A stretch of 64,000 nucleotides of DNA from an uncultured Sanguibacteroides sp. (GCF_900543425.1 NZ_UQRQ01000013.1:1-64000); one strand, 5' to 3'; counted from the first letter of the stretch, positions 34,035 to 44,021 are shown. Translations and numbers: made by a program. Notes: a model not told the origin generated them from the sequence alone.

Positions 34035-35195
34035 ATGAAAAAAATAGCGATCATCATCATTATTTTGGCTATCATTGCGGGCATATTCTTTATTCTCCGC
34101 TCGGGAGAGAAGAAAGCGATCTCCTACGAAACGACCACGATAAAAAAAGGTTCTCTCAACACGACGGTGACAGCAACAGGAACCATTGAACCCATTACAA
34201 AAGTAGATGTTGGTACGCAGGTTTCCGGAACCATCTCCCGTCTTTACGTGGATTATAATTCCGTCGTAAAAAAAGGACAATTGATTGCAGAACTCGATCG
34301 TACCTTGTTAGAAGCTGCCATGGCTTCCGATTCAGCAAACATGGAGTCCAGTAAAAGTGAATACGAATATCAAAAAAAGAATTACGCCCGGTTATCCGGT
34401 TTATATGAAAAAAAATTAATCAGCGACACGGAATTCGAAACAGCCCAATACGAGTATGAAAAAGCAAAACTATCTTACGAGAAGGCTATAGCCGATCTTG
34501 TAAAAGCAAAGTCCAATCTAAGTTACGCGACAATCTATTCTCCGATCGATGGTGTCGTTCTCTCCAGAGAAGTAGAAGAAGGACAAACTGTTGCTGCAAG
34601 TTTCGAAACACCGACGATGTTTACCATTGCTAATGACTTACGCAAAATGCAAGTAATAGCAGACGTCGACGAAGCCGATATCGGTCAGGTCGAAGAGGGA
34701 CAACGCGTAACCTTTACCGTAGATGCTTTCCCTGACGATATATTCGAAGGGGATGTTACCCAAGTTCGGCTACAATCCACCACGACGAACAATGTCGTTA
34801 CTTACGAGGTCGTCATCGATGCTCCGAATCCGGATTTAAAATTAAAACCGGGTCTGACAGCCAATATCACGGTCTATACGATGGAAAAAAATGACATTAT
34901 GCTTGCTCCGTTAAAAGCATTCCGCTTTACGCCGGAATCGACCAATCCGGTAATGGAAACACCGATAGCGGCCAAAGGAGAAAAAACAGTCTGGATACAA
35001 ACAGCCGAGGGCATCATTCCCAAAGTCGTAAAGACCGGAGTTTCCGATGGGATTAATATGGAAATCAAAGAGGGAGTACAGGAGGGAGATAGACTGGTTG
35101 TCGGAATAAATCGAGGAAAAGCTGTTACAGAAGTACCCGGCGACAACTCTTCCAATCCGTTCATGCCACAACGCCCAGGCAGCAAAAAGAAATAA
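34035..35195 (+). CDS. MacA/HlyD-type periplasmic adaptor
   Basis: This 386-residue membrane-fusion protein links a MacB-type ABC transporter to TolC. It has an N-terminal membrane anchor (about 3-20, IAIIIIILAIIAGIFFIL), a lipoyl/barrel-sandwich domain split around a helical hairpin (VDVGTQVSGTISRLYVDYNSVVKKGQ at about 57-82, then YSPIDGVVLSREVEEGQTV at about 171-189), the coiled-coil hairpin itself (about 95-165), a beta-barrel domain and a C-terminal membrane-proximal domain. It lies 20 bases before the ATPase gene in a clear operon. Confidence 0.93.
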   Translation: MKKIAIIIIILAIIAGIFFILRSGEKKAISYETTTIKKGSLNTTVTATGTIEPITKVDVGTQVSGTISRLYVDYNSVVKKGQLIAELDRTLLEAAMASDSANMESSKSEYEYQKKNYARLSGLYEKKLISDTEFETAQYEYEKAKLSYEKAIADLVKAKSNLSYATIYSPIDGVVLSREVEEGQTVAASFETPTMFTIANDLRKMQVIADVDEADIGQVEEGQRVTFTVDAFPDDIFEGDVTQVRLQSTTTNNVVTYEVVIDAPNPDLKLKPGLTANITVYTMEKNDIMLAPLKAFRFTPESTNPVMETPIAAKGEKTVWIQTAEGIIPKVVKTGVSDGINMEIKEGVQEGDRLVVGINRGKAVTEVPGDNSSNPFMPQRPGSKKK

Positions 35196-35215
35196 AAACA
35201 AGTAAATATGATCTC

Positions 35216-35956
35216 ATGAACACAATAATAAAAATAGAAGACCTGAGGAGGGATTTTAAAGTAGGATCGGAAACGGTACATGCCTTACGGGGAATTTCGT
35301 TTTCCATCCGGGAAGGGGAGTTCGTCACGATAATGGGAACGAGTGGTTCGGGGAAATCCACTCTACTCAATATCCTGGGATGCCTCGATACTCCCACCTC
35401 AGGGAACTATTTTTTAGATGGCATACCTGTTCGTGAAATGGGTAAAAACGAACGGGCCACGTTACGAAACCGTAAAATCGGATTTGTCTTCCAATCCTAT
35501 AACTTATTACCCAAAACCACAGCATTGGAAAATGTGGAACTTCCGTTACTGTACAATCCGGCCGTGTCTTCCAAGGCACGCAAGGAGAAAGCGATTAAAG
35601 CCTTGGAAGACGTAGGTTTGTCGGATCGTCTTAACCACCGCTCCAATCAAATGTCCGGAGGTCAGCAGCAACGTGTTGCCATCGCCCGTGCCATTGTAAA
35701 TGATCCGGTTATTTTGCTGGCTGACGAGGCTACCGGAAATCTGGACAGCAGAACTTCCTATGAGATATTAACCCTGTTTCAACGACTTCACTCGGAAGGG
35801 AGAACGATTATCTTTGTCACACACAACCCGGAGATAGCTCAATTCAGCAGCAGAAATATCGTATTGCGAGACGGCCATATTATCGAAGACAAGACAAACC
35901 AACACGTTGCTTCCGCTAAAAAGGCATTAGAAGCTCTTCCCAAAGAAAACGATTAA
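35216..35956 (+). CDS. MacB-type ABC transporter, ATP-binding protein
   Basis: This 246-residue ATPase of the LolD/MacB family has Walker A GTSGSGKST (about residue 41), Q-loop FVFQSYNLLP, the signature MSGGQQQRVAIARA, Walker B VILLADEATGNLD and the switch His in FVTHNPE. All are intact. In classical MacB the ATPase and permease are fused; here they are separate genes, with the permease starting 17 bases later. It powers substrate transfer from the periplasm to the TolC duct through mechanical action on the permease. Confidence 0.95.
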   Translation: MNTIIKIEDLRRDFKVGSETVHALRGISFSIREGEFVTIMGTSGSGKSTLLNILGCLDTPTSGNYFLDGIPVREMGKNERATLRNRKIGFVFQSYNLLPKTTALENVELPLLYNPAVSSKARKEKAIKALEDVGLSDRLNHRSNQMSGGQQQRVAIARAIVNDPVILLADEATGNLDSRTSYEILTLFQRLHSEGRTIIFVTHNPEIAQFSSRNIVLRDGHIIEDKTNQHVASAKKALEALPKEND

Positions 35957-35973
35957 TTTAATAACAGCTCACC

Positions 35974-37194
35974 ATGAATTACGGTAACCTGATACAAATT
36001 GCCCTTCGTGCCCTGAATAACAACAAATTCAGAGGATTTCTAACCATGTTGGGAATCATCATAGGAGTCGCCTCGGTAATCTCCATGCTGGCCATCGGAC
36101 AAGGTTCCAAACGCAGTATTCGTGCCCAGATATCCGAAATGGGCTCCAACATGATCATGATCCATCCGGGTAACGGAAAGTTCGGAGGAGTCCGCCAAAG
36201 TGCCAGCGATATGCAGACCTTAAAACTGGAAGATTATCAAAGTGTTGTAAGAGAAGTCGATCTCATCAGCAAATGTACTCCAACGGTCAATACCAGCGGA
36301 CAGGTTATCTACGGTGCCAACAACGCTCCGACAACGATATACGGTGTAAACCAAGACTATCTCGATATCCGGAAATTCACCATCGGAGAAGGAGAGATGT
36401 TTACCGACCATGATATAAAAACCTCGGCAAAAGTATGTATCGTGGGGAAAACGGTTGTAGACAATCTTTTCACGAAAGGAGAAGACCCGTTAGGTAAAAC
36501 CATTCGTTTCAATAAAACACCTTTCAGGATCATCGGAGTCTTAACACCTAAGGGTTATAATTCCATGGGACAAGACCAGGACGACATGATTATAGCTCCC
36601 TATACTACCATTCAAAAACGATTGTTGGCCATTACTTACATACACGGCATTTATGCCTCCGCCATTACGGAAGAGGACTCGGAAGAAGCCATAGAAGAGA
36701 TCTCTGCGGTTCTCCGTCAAAATCACAAAATTCCGACCGGAGAAGAGGACGATTTTCACGTCCGTTCCCAAGAGGAACTCAGTTCCATGCTCAGCACAAC
36801 AACCGATTTGATGACCGTACTTTTGGCTTGTATAGCGGGAATATCCCTGTTGGTAGGAGGTATCGGGATCATGAATATCATGTACGTCTCCGTTACCGAA
36901 CGCACGCGGGAGATCGGTCTCCGGATGTCCATAGGAGCCAAAGGACGACATATTCTTTTCCAATTCCTTATAGAGGCAGTGATCATTAGCGTCACCGGAG
37001 GTATTATCGGCGTCATTCTCGGTATCGGATCCTCCATGGTCATTAAATACGTTATCGGATGGCCCGTTTATATTCAAATCTATTCGGTTGTCTTATCCTT
37101 TTTGGTTTGTACGGCCACCGGGATATTTTTCGGATGGTATCCAGCAGAGAAAGCTTCTAACCTGGATCCCATAGATGCCATCCGATACGAATAA
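35974..37194 (+). CDS. MacB-type ABC transporter permease
   Basis: This 406-residue protein has one N-terminal transmembrane helix (about 20-42, FLTMLGIIIGVASVISMLAIG), a large periplasmic MacB domain (about 45-270), and the FtsX domain with three helices at the C-terminus (about 280-305, 325-355 and 365-390), ending in PAEKASNLDPIDAIRYE. This is the mechanotransmission fold shared by MacB and LolC/E. With the adaptor and TolC homologue upstream, it completes a tripartite efflux system for peptides, macrolide-like compounds or lipids; the real substrate is unknown. Confidence 0.94.
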   Translation: MNYGNLIQIALRALNNNKFRGFLTMLGIIIGVASVISMLAIGQGSKRSIRAQISEMGSNMIMIHPGNGKFGGVRQSASDMQTLKLEDYQSVVREVDLISKCTPTVNTSGQVIYGANNAPTTIYGVNQDYLDIRKFTIGEGEMFTDHDIKTSAKVCIVGKTVVDNLFTKGEDPLGKTIRFNKTPFRIIGVLTPKGYNSMGQDQDDMIIAPYTTIQKRLLAITYIHGIYASAITEEDSEEAIEEISAVLRQNHKIPTGEEDDFHVRSQEELSSMLSTTTDLMTVLLACIAGISLLVGGIGIMNIMYVSVTERTREIGLRMSIGAKGRHILFQFLIEAVIISVTGGIIGVILGIGSSMVIKYVIGWPVYIQIYSVVLSFLVCTATGIFFGWYPAEKASNLDPIDAIRYE

Positions 37195-37260
37195 TAAGGA
37201 TAAAACGAAAGTTTTTAACCGTAAATGTAAATCATACATCGTAAATCAGTAGCTTTGCTT

Positions 37261-38346
37261 ATGTCCAATAAAGATAATATGCAGAAAATCGGTAACCGGA
37301 AACATTTACGCGTAGCCATTCACGTGATCGGCTGGGGAATTTTCTTTGCTTTTCCCCTATTCTTTACCAGAAACGATCATCAATTCATCATCACGCTAAG
37401 ATGGTATTTAGGATATTTTCTCGCCCCGTTATCCTGCATGATCGTCTTCTATGCCAACTATTTCTGCTTTATCGATGATATTCTTTTTCAAAAAAAGATT
37501 TTCCGTTTTATCGTGATTAATCTGATAGTCATCGTATTGCTCGGACTATTTTTACATTTTTGGCAAGAATTTCATCGTACCTACATCAGTCTCCCCGAAC
37601 CGGAAGAGCTGATCGCCTTACGAAAAGCACTTCCCAAACCGCCCCGGTTTTTCTTTTTAGGCCGGGATATGCTGTTAATGGGACTCACGGTTGCCCTAAG
37701 TATGGCAGTCAAAATGACCAGTAACTGGTATAAGACAGAGGGAGAAAAAAAAGAGTTGGAAAAAGCAAAGGCAGAAGCAGAATTGAAGAACCTGAAGAGC
37801 CAATTAAATCCTCATTTTCTGTTCAATACGCTTAACAACATCTACTCCTTGATAGCCATCGCCCCGGAACGGGCCCAATACGCCGTTCACGATCTGAGCC
37901 GATTGCTACGTCACGTGTTGTATGACAATAATCAAAATCTGGTATCCTTAGATCGGGAATTCATCTTTATGAAGAGTTACATTGAATTGATGAGCCTACG
38001 TCTCCCCAAACACACTCATCTGGAAGTGAACATACCGGAAGAGGGAAAAGGAGTTATGATTGCCCCGTTACTATTTATTACATTGATTGAAAATGCATTC
38101 AAACACGGGATAAGTAACACTCAAGACTCTTTTATCCGTATCCGTATGGAATTACAAGAATCCCAATGGGTAAATTGCATCGTAGAAAACAGTTATTTCC
38201 CCAAAAATGACAACGACAGGAGTGGTTCCGGGATCGGGATTCAAAATTTACAACGACGTTTACAATTGCTCTATCCGGGAAAATACATTTTAAAAATCGA
38301 AAAAATAGACGATCATTTCATGGCCCAACTCATTATTAACCTTTAA
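37261..38346 (+). CDS. LytS-type sensor histidine kinase
   Basis: This 361-residue kinase has four predicted transmembrane helices in its first 160 residues and almost no extracellular loop, so it may sense membrane state or a small ligand. A short coiled coil (GEKKELEKAKAEAELKNLKSQ) leads into the His_kinase box LNPHFLFNTLNN, with the phosphorylated His. The ATPase domain has the N-box LLFITLIENAFKHGI and a GSGIGIQNLQRRLQLLYPG G-box. ATG 37261 is preferred over the TTG two codons earlier. It directly precedes the LytTR regulator by 12 bases and follows the efflux operon by 66 bases. Confidence 0.93.
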   Translation: MSNKDNMQKIGNRKHLRVAIHVIGWGIFFAFPLFFTRNDHQFIITLRWYLGYFLAPLSCMIVFYANYFCFIDDILFQKKIFRFIVINLIVIVLLGLFLHFWQEFHRTYISLPEPEELIALRKALPKPPRFFFLGRDMLLMGLTVALSMAVKMTSNWYKTEGEKKELEKAKAEAELKNLKSQLNPHFLFNTLNNIYSLIAIAPERAQYAVHDLSRLLRHVLYDNNQNLVSLDREFIFMKSYIELMSLRLPKHTHLEVNIPEEGKGVMIAPLLFITLIENAFKHGISNTQDSFIRIRMELQESQWVNCIVENSYFPKNDNDRSGSGIGIQNLQRRLQLLYPGKYILKIEKIDDHFMAQLIINL

Positions 38347-38358
38347 AATTCAACTGAT

Positions 38359-39072
38359 ATGACGTTAAATTGCATTATTGTGGACGACGAACCTTTGGCT
38401 TTGGACCTGCTGGAGAGCTACGTTCGGAGAACTCCTTTTCTGAACCTTGTCGGACGATACGATAATGCATTGGATGTTATCTCTCTGTTGGAAAAAGAAT
38501 CGATAGAAGTAGCCTTTCTGGACATACAAATGCCCGATTTGAACGGTTTGGAACTCTCCCGGATTATCGGAAATAAAACAAAAGTAATTTTCACGACCGC
38601 TTTCGAACAATATGCTCTGGAAGGTTTTAAGGTCGACGCTTTGGATTACCTGTTAAAACCTTTTAATTATGCCGAGTTCTTAAAAGCTGCCACAAAAGCA
38701 TTGCATTGGTATGAAATGGTACAAGGTTCCACTTTCCGCAAAAATCCCGAAAGTATATTTGTAAAAAGCGATTATAAACTCATACAAATCGAACTGCAGC
38801 ATATACTGTACATCGAAGGGGTGAAAGACTACATCAAAATACAAACCGAAGATTCGGAAAAAGGCATTCTGACCCTGATGAGCATGAAGACGATCGAAGA
38901 ATATCTCCCTTCCGATACCTTTATCCGGGTACATCGTTCTTATATTATCAATATAAACAAGATCAAAACAATAGAACGCAATCGTATTGTTTTCGGTAAA
39001 CTCTATATTCCTATATCGGATTCCTACAAAGACCATTTTATGGAATTACTGGAACGAAGGGCCTTAAACTAA
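38359..39072 (+). CDS. LytTR-family response regulator
   Basis: This 237-residue regulator has a receiver domain (about 1-120) with the acidic pair DDE at 9-11, the phosphorylated Asp in VAFLDIQMPDLNG (near residue 55) and Lys in DYLLKPFNY. A LytTR DNA-binding domain follows (about 140-235, with IEGVKDYIKI and FIRVHRSYIININKI). It is the partner of the kinase encoded just upstream. Such pairs in Bacteroidetes often control neighbouring transport genes; control of the efflux operon is plausible but inferred from position only. Confidence 0.95.
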   Translation: MTLNCIIVDDEPLALDLLESYVRRTPFLNLVGRYDNALDVISLLEKESIEVAFLDIQMPDLNGLELSRIIGNKTKVIFTTAFEQYALEGFKVDALDYLLKPFNYAEFLKAATKALHWYEMVQGSTFRKNPESIFVKSDYKLIQIELQHILYIEGVKDYIKIQTEDSEKGILTLMSMKTIEEYLPSDTFIRVHRSYIININKIKTIERNRIVFGKLYIPISDSYKDHFMELLERRALN

Positions 39073-39141
39073 GAGTAATTCCCGGAAGTATCTCACAAGT
39101 AAATTCTAAGCTCAGTTTCAATTATTATTGAAAATTATCCC

Positions 39142-39149
39142 TAACTTTG
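39142..39149 (+). promoter_or_regulatory. -7 box, probable purM promoter
   Basis: TAACTTTG matches TAnnTTTG 95 bases before the purM start. Only a partial -33 (TTTC at 39116-39119, 22 bp away) is seen. Confidence 0.4.
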
Positions 39150-39244
39150 CAAAAGATAATAAAGAGTGCGTACACGCGTAATCAGGAAATCAATATTCTG
39201 ATTATAATATCATTAACATCATTAAATCATCGATTTTGTCCGTT

Positions 39245-40423
39245 ATGAGAAAAGACGAAAGATACAATAAAAGGGGGGTTTCAGCTTCTAAAGAAGATGT
39301 TCATAATGCCATTAAAAATTTGGATAAAGGTATATTTCCAAAGGCGTTTTGTAAAATTATCCCCGACTACTTAGGTGGCTTAAAAAGTTATTGTAACATC
39401 ATGCACGCGGACGGAGCCGGAACAAAATCCTCTTTGGCTTACCTGTATTGGAAGGAGACTGGAGATCTTTCGGTGTGGAAAGGTATTGCACAGGATGCTC
39501 TAATCATGAATATCGATGATCTTCTTTGTGTCGGAGCCGTAGACAATATCTTGTTATCCTCTACCATCGGAAGAAATAAAAATCTGATCCCCGGTGAAGT
39601 CATTGCCGCTATCATTAACGGAACGGAGGAACTAATCGAAGAATACCGAAAATTAGGAGTAAATATTTATTCAACAGGAGGAGAAACCGCCGATGTAGGA
39701 GATCTCGTACGAACGATTATCGTGGACTCTACGGTTACTTGTCGGATGAAACGAAAAGATGTTATTTCGAATGACCGCATAAAAGCCGGAGATGTTATTA
39801 TAGGCCTCTCCTCTTACGGACAAGCCACTTATGAAAGCGAATACAACGGCGGTATGGGTTCCAACGGACTTACCTCCGCCCGGCACGATGTTTTCGCCAA
39901 ATACTTAGCGACCAAATACCCGGAAAGTTATGACAATGCCGTTCCGCAGGAGCTGGTATATTCGGGGAAATGCAAATTAACGGATAAAATAGCGGAATTG
40001 GGAATAGACGCCGGAAAGCTGGTATTATCTCCGACGCGTACCTATATTCCGGTCATAAAGCAGGTATTGGATAAATACCGGAAAGAGATACACGGCATGG
40101 TGCATTGTTCCGGCGGAGCCCAAACCAAGGTAATGAATTTTGTCGAAAAAATGCATATCGTAAAAGACAATCTTTTCCCCGTTCCGCCGTTGTTCAAATT
40201 AATACAGGAACAATCCGGCACGCCATGGGAAGAGATGTACAAGGTGTTCAACATGGGCCACCGGATGGAGATTTATGTAAATGAAGAGATTGCGGATGAG
40301 ATCATGGCTATCTCCCGAAGTTTCAATATCGATGCGCAGATCGTAGGACGTTGTTACGATAGTGAAAAAAACGAGCTTACTATTATTAGTGAATTCGGTA
40401 AATTTTACTACGATGGTTTATAA
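39245..40423 (+). CDS. purM: Phosphoribosylformylglycinamidine cyclo-ligase (AIR synthase)
   Basis: PurM closes the imidazole ring in de novo purine synthesis, using ATP to turn FGAM into AIR. This 392-residue protein fits the longer PurM form of Bacteroidetes. Support: the opening RYNKRGVSASKEDV, the HADGAGTKSSLAYLYW loop, the ATP-binding GGETADVGDLVRTIIVDST block, and the later MVHCSGGAQTKVMNFVEK and FNMGHRMEIY motifs. I start at ATG 39245, three codons inside the longer frame that opens with TTG. It has its own -7 box and appears monocistronic. Confidence 0.93.
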   Translation: MRKDERYNKRGVSASKEDVHNAIKNLDKGIFPKAFCKIIPDYLGGLKSYCNIMHADGAGTKSSLAYLYWKETGDLSVWKGIAQDALIMNIDDLLCVGAVDNILLSSTIGRNKNLIPGEVIAAIINGTEELIEEYRKLGVNIYSTGGETADVGDLVRTIIVDSTVTCRMKRKDVISNDRIKAGDVIIGLSSYGQATYESEYNGGMGSNGLTSARHDVFAKYLATKYPESYDNAVPQELVYSGKCKLTDKIAELGIDAGKLVLSPTRTYIPVIKQVLDKYRKEIHGMVHCSGGAQTKVMNFVEKMHIVKDNLFPVPPLFKLIQEQSGTPWEEMYKVFNMGHRMEIYVNEEIADEIMAISRSFNIDAQIVGRCYDSEKNELTIISEFGKFYYDGL

Positions 40424-40449
40424 TTACCGAAAGTTGTATCAAACAGGGC

Positions 40450-40821
40450 ATGAGCGTAGAAGACCTTCTGGCCACGAACATAGGATGCGAGGAAACTCTC
40501 GAATACCTAAAAGAGCAAACCCTGTTTCAAAATCATTTCCCCGATAGCATATATTCCTATGGCGTTCTGGACGGGTCTCCTGTTGCTCCTTCGCAGGTAA
40601 AAACCCTCTCTCTGGCCAATTCCGCCTCCCCATACTTAGTCCTGGTCACAGACGGTTATCCCAAACTCTTTCCTACCTTATCCGAATCGGAGGCATACCT
40701 GGAATATATCTTGAAAAACGATCCGCTCTGTTATCACCTATTCAAATCCACGAAAGGATTAAAAAAAGGGAACAACTCTTTCGACGACAGAGCCTTTGTC
40801 AAGATAGAACTGATTCCTTAA
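40450..40821 (+). CDS. Hypothetical protein, probably 3' remnant of a longer gene
   Basis: This 123-residue reading frame has no signal peptide or membrane helix. I do not recognise it firmly. Its second half (YLVLVTDGYPKLFPTLSESEAYLEYILKNDPLCYHLFKSTKGLKKGNNSFDDRAFVKIE, in parts) looks like the end of a larger Bacteroidetes protein, possibly a PP2C-phosphatase-like one judging by the TDGYP and FDDRAF patterns. The same frame stays open upstream to 40402, overlapping the purM 3' end, with coding-like residues and no good start. That suggests a lost 5' part. It could still be a short functional gene from ATG 40450. Confidence 0.5.
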   Translation: MSVEDLLATNIGCEETLEYLKEQTLFQNHFPDSIYSYGVLDGSPVAPSQVKTLSLANSASPYLVLVTDGYPKLFPTLSESEAYLEYILKNDPLCYHLFKSTKGLKKGNNSFDDRAFVKIELIP

Positions 40822-40867
40822 CGGAAACCCGAAATGTGTAAAACCCGTTACTCGTTGATCCCATGCC

Positions 40868-43800
40868 TTATTCGTTAGCCACCTGTTTGACGGATTGCAG
40901 CAATTGTCGAATCTGCTTTTGCAGGTTAAGTTGTGTACTATCCACTTTCGCCCTTCGGGAAGGGATAAAAATATCTTTGTATTTCGCTTTCGTGATCCGG
41001 AACTTCATCTTTTCCAGAGAACCGGAGATATCGATTCCCGCCCTAAAAGGTATGGGGGATTTCAATAGAGAAATATGGTATTTAAAAGTCATGTCGATAT
41101 GGTGTTCCCCTCCGACAGCCACCTTATAACGGTCCATCTCTATCATAAAGGGAAATATCTCTATGACTCCGTTCTTAATCAAGAAGTCAACCGAAACACT
41201 ATCGATCATATTGCGTTTCTTATTCTTAAACATTAACATCTTGGATATTTCGGCAAAGGTTTCACCATCCAACAACACCAAATCCTTCCCGTCCAGATAA
41301 GCTGCCGCACGCAAAGTAGGCAAATCGATCATCATCGAGGAATCCAAATCTGCTTCCGCTGCAATATGAAAATCAACCATACCCTCGAAAGAACGTAACA
41401 TCGGAAATAAAGTATCCAGAGAAGGCATAAAATTGATCAACGAAGCTACATGAATATCGTCCATTCGTAAATCAAAACCGGCATAAGCCCGCTCCGGAGT
41501 AGAGGCTTTATACAACATCGTAGTTTTCATATCGGCCGCCATAGAACGCAAACTCAGGTCGGACAATTCAATGCATTGATTCCGCATAATCATCTCTCCA
41601 TGTATACTGTCTAACTCCAACTTACCATACAAAACCTTATCGATTCGAGTTTCAAATTTAAAATCGATACCGGGAGGAACAACAAAAACAGACATGGTAC
41701 TATCGGCCACATAAGTGGAATCGGCAGAGAGATCTGCCTCCTCCAACTCCTTTTCACTCATCTCTTCTTCATTTATCCCCCAAATTTTAGATCGATTTGC
41801 CTCCCCGACCTCCATCGCTTTCATCAATTGATTACAGTTGATCATTTTCGACCTTACGGCCAACTCTGCCTTTAACTCTCCTTTATGCATAAAAGCATCG
41901 GCAAGATTATAGACGGCTCCCGTCAACAAAACATCCGAATGTCCCACCCTCAAAATAGCTCCATTCAATTCGATGCGACCGGGAGCCAAGGTGATTTTAG
42001 TACCGGGCATCCTCATCCGCAACGGAAACATGGGCGTATACATACCTAAATTCCGGAAACCGATTATACCGGAAGTCCTCCAAACCCGTTTATTATTTTT
42101 ATCCATGACACTCGTCAAATCAAAACCGGCACTCTCCATTCTCAACCGATTGCCTAACGCCCGAATCCGTAAACTATCCATCTCCACCCTCGCTTTCGCC
42201 TGGGGAACCTTTTTATCCGACGGAGAAGGGCCTAACGAGAGTTTTGCCTCACTATTACCCATCATCAGGGAGAGCGTATCATCCACCGTAAGTCTGATCC
42301 GACCGAAATGTATGTTCGCGGACATGGAAGCCACCGCCGCCGTATCTCTCAGGGGAGAAGTTTTTACATGCACGTAAGAGGTATCCATATGAAAAACCAA
42401 CCGCTCTTTTATATTGATGTCCACGCTATCAAATCCGAAAATACCGTTAAGTAAATTCTTCCCCTGCAATATCGTATCATCTTTCATATTCGTACCGAAA
42501 CCCAATCCGATGGATTTCGAACGGAACAGAAAACTATCCCTTTCACTCTTCAACACCACATCCTTTAAGCGACATCCGCCCCGAATATCCATTTTCCCGT
42601 AATTTGCCGCTTTTATATCCGACAATAGTATATTCGCTTTTAAAACCGAATTCAATTCCCCTTTCATGGAGACACCTTCCTCTAACGGAAATATTTGAGT
42701 CAAAGAAGTAAAATCCACCACGGCATTAATGTTCGATAATAATCGGGGAGCCGTAAGCAAATCCCGGATTTCAGCGTTCAAATCCACTTCAGTAGAAGCA
42801 CCTTTCAAATAGAGCCGACTTAATTTTACATACGACGGTTGCTGACGCTGCAGATCCACCTGTCCTTCCACATCGAGTTCCAATTTTTCCAAAGCATAGG
42901 GCATTCCCGCGTAACGAATCGCTCCGTTATTAATTTTTATACGACTCGTAATAATCGGAATCCGATCTTTCCCGTATATTCCCTTCACCGTTCCGCTGCA
43001 TAATACACTCCCTTCTACCTCCGCTTTTTTATCCCGTTTTAAGATCGTAGGGGGTACTAAATCCAGTACCGTTTTCAGAGAAGGAACCTGCATACCGAAT
43101 TTCATATCCACATCCAACGTACGGGTAACAGAATCTCCCCGGCATTCACCCCCTAAACCGAACTTTAATCCGTTGACATTTACAACAGCACGATCCAACG
43201 TATACAACAAAGAATCCCTATCGATACTCATTCCGCTCTTAAAACCCAAAGTAACGTTTTTAACCAACAGTTCTCCCTGTTGCCAGAATAAAAGATTCTC
43301 CATTTGGATGTCGACATCCAAACGAGACTTCCTGCGAGCAAAGGCTCCGTCTATCCCCACCCCGAGATTTTCCATCCTCACGTATATCTGATTCGCCCGA
43401 TCGTCGAACACCAACATCCCTTCCTTAATCCGCACATTCTTTATATCAATAGAACCTATCATCTCCACGGAAGAGGTATCGGAAGCCACTTCCGGCAAAG
43501 AATCATTTTTCTCTGTTTTCATCACATCCCAACCGGGAACCCCCTCTTCATTCACGTAAGCGTATATCCGGGGTTTCTCGATTAGCAACTCTTTTATCAC
43601 AACATCCTTACGAGACAAATAAGCCATAGGATCCACTGTCATCAGACAACGCTGAAAACTCATCAACGAATCGGTAGAGACATAAGTTGAAACACTATCT
43701 TGAAAAACCTTCGTTACCACCTCCCCGTTCCGGACATCCAAGCCGAAATTGGGAAAAGTAGAGAAGAAAGTAAGTTCTATCGAATCGAAATGCACCTTTG

Positions 43801-43975
43801 CGTTTAGCACATCATTAGCGATCCTTTCAACAACAGGAGTCAACTTTTGAGGCGTAAAAATAAAATGAATGAGTATTCCCACTCCGATACCCGCTAATAT
43901 CAACAAAGAAAACAAGGTAATAATCGTCCACTTTACCAAACGCCATACGATACTTTTTTTCTTTCTTCCTTTCAT
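40868..43975 (-). CDS. AsmA-like envelope protein
   Basis: This 1035-residue protein has one N-terminal membrane anchor (about 11-36, VKWTIITLFSLLILAGIGVGILIHF) and then a long periplasmic beta-rich region. The AsmA signature lies at the start (ERIANDVLNAKVHFDSIELTFFSTFPNFGLDVRNGEV), and an AsmA-like C-terminal domain lies at about 800-1000. AsmA/TamB-like proteins form hydrophobic grooves bridging the two membranes and are linked to phospholipid transport or outer-membrane assembly; this role here is by family. It is the last gene of the envelope run that starts at 48919, 46 bases after the DUF1343 gene. The C-terminus is Gln/Lys-rich (LNLQKQIRQLLQSVKQ), like many Bacteroidetes AsmA proteins. 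Confidence 0.88.
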   Translation of the reverse strand: MKGRKKKSIVWRLVKWTIITLFSLLILAGIGVGILIHFIFTPQKLTPVVERIANDVLNAKVHFDSIELTFFSTFPNFGLDVRNGEVVTKVFQDSVSTYVSTDSLMSFQRCLMTVDPMAYLSRKDVVIKELLIEKPRIYAYVNEEGVPGWDVMKTEKNDSLPEVASDTSSVEMIGSIDIKNVRIKEGMLVFDDRANQIYVRMENLGVGIDGAFARRKSRLDVDIQMENLLFWQQGELLVKNVTLGFKSGMSIDRDSLLYTLDRAVVNVNGLKFGLGGECRGDSVTRTLDVDMKFGMQVPSLKTVLDLVPPTILKRDKKAEVEGSVLCSGTVKGIYGKDRIPIITSRIKINNGAIRYAGMPYALEKLELDVEGQVDLQRQQPSYVKLSRLYLKGASTEVDLNAEIRDLLTAPRLLSNINAVVDFTSLTQIFPLEEGVSMKGELNSVLKANILLSDIKAANYGKMDIRGGCRLKDVVLKSERDSFLFRSKSIGLGFGTNMKDDTILQGKNLLNGIFGFDSVDINIKERLVFHMDTSYVHVKTSPLRDTAAVASMSANIHFGRIRLTVDDTLSLMMGNSEAKLSLGPSPSDKKVPQAKARVEMDSLRIRALGNRLRMESAGFDLTSVMDKNNKRVWRTSGIIGFRNLGMYTPMFPLRMRMPGTKITLAPGRIELNGAILRVGHSDVLLTGAVYNLADAFMHKGELKAELAVRSKMINCNQLMKAMEVGEANRSKIWGINEEEMSEKELEEADLSADSTYVADSTMSVFVVPPGIDFKFETRIDKVLYGKLELDSIHGEMIMRNQCIELSDLSLRSMAADMKTTMLYKASTPERAYAGFDLRMDDIHVASLINFMPSLDTLFPMLRSFEGMVDFHIAAEADLDSSMMIDLPTLRAAAYLDGKDLVLLDGETFAEISKMLMFKNKKRNMIDSVSVDFLIKNGVIEIFPFMIEMDRYKVAVGGEHHIDMTFKYHISLLKSPIPFRAGIDISGSLEKMKFRITKAKYKDIFIPSRRAKVDSTQLNLQKQIRQLLQSVKQVANE

Positions 43976-44021
43976 GATCTTCCACTAACCTAATTTATAA
44001 TGAATCTTATAGCCATTTCAA

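Noticed and set aside
36541..37077. 178-residue minus-strand open frame
   Set aside because: It is opposite the MacB-type permease; the sense frame carries all expected helices and motifs.
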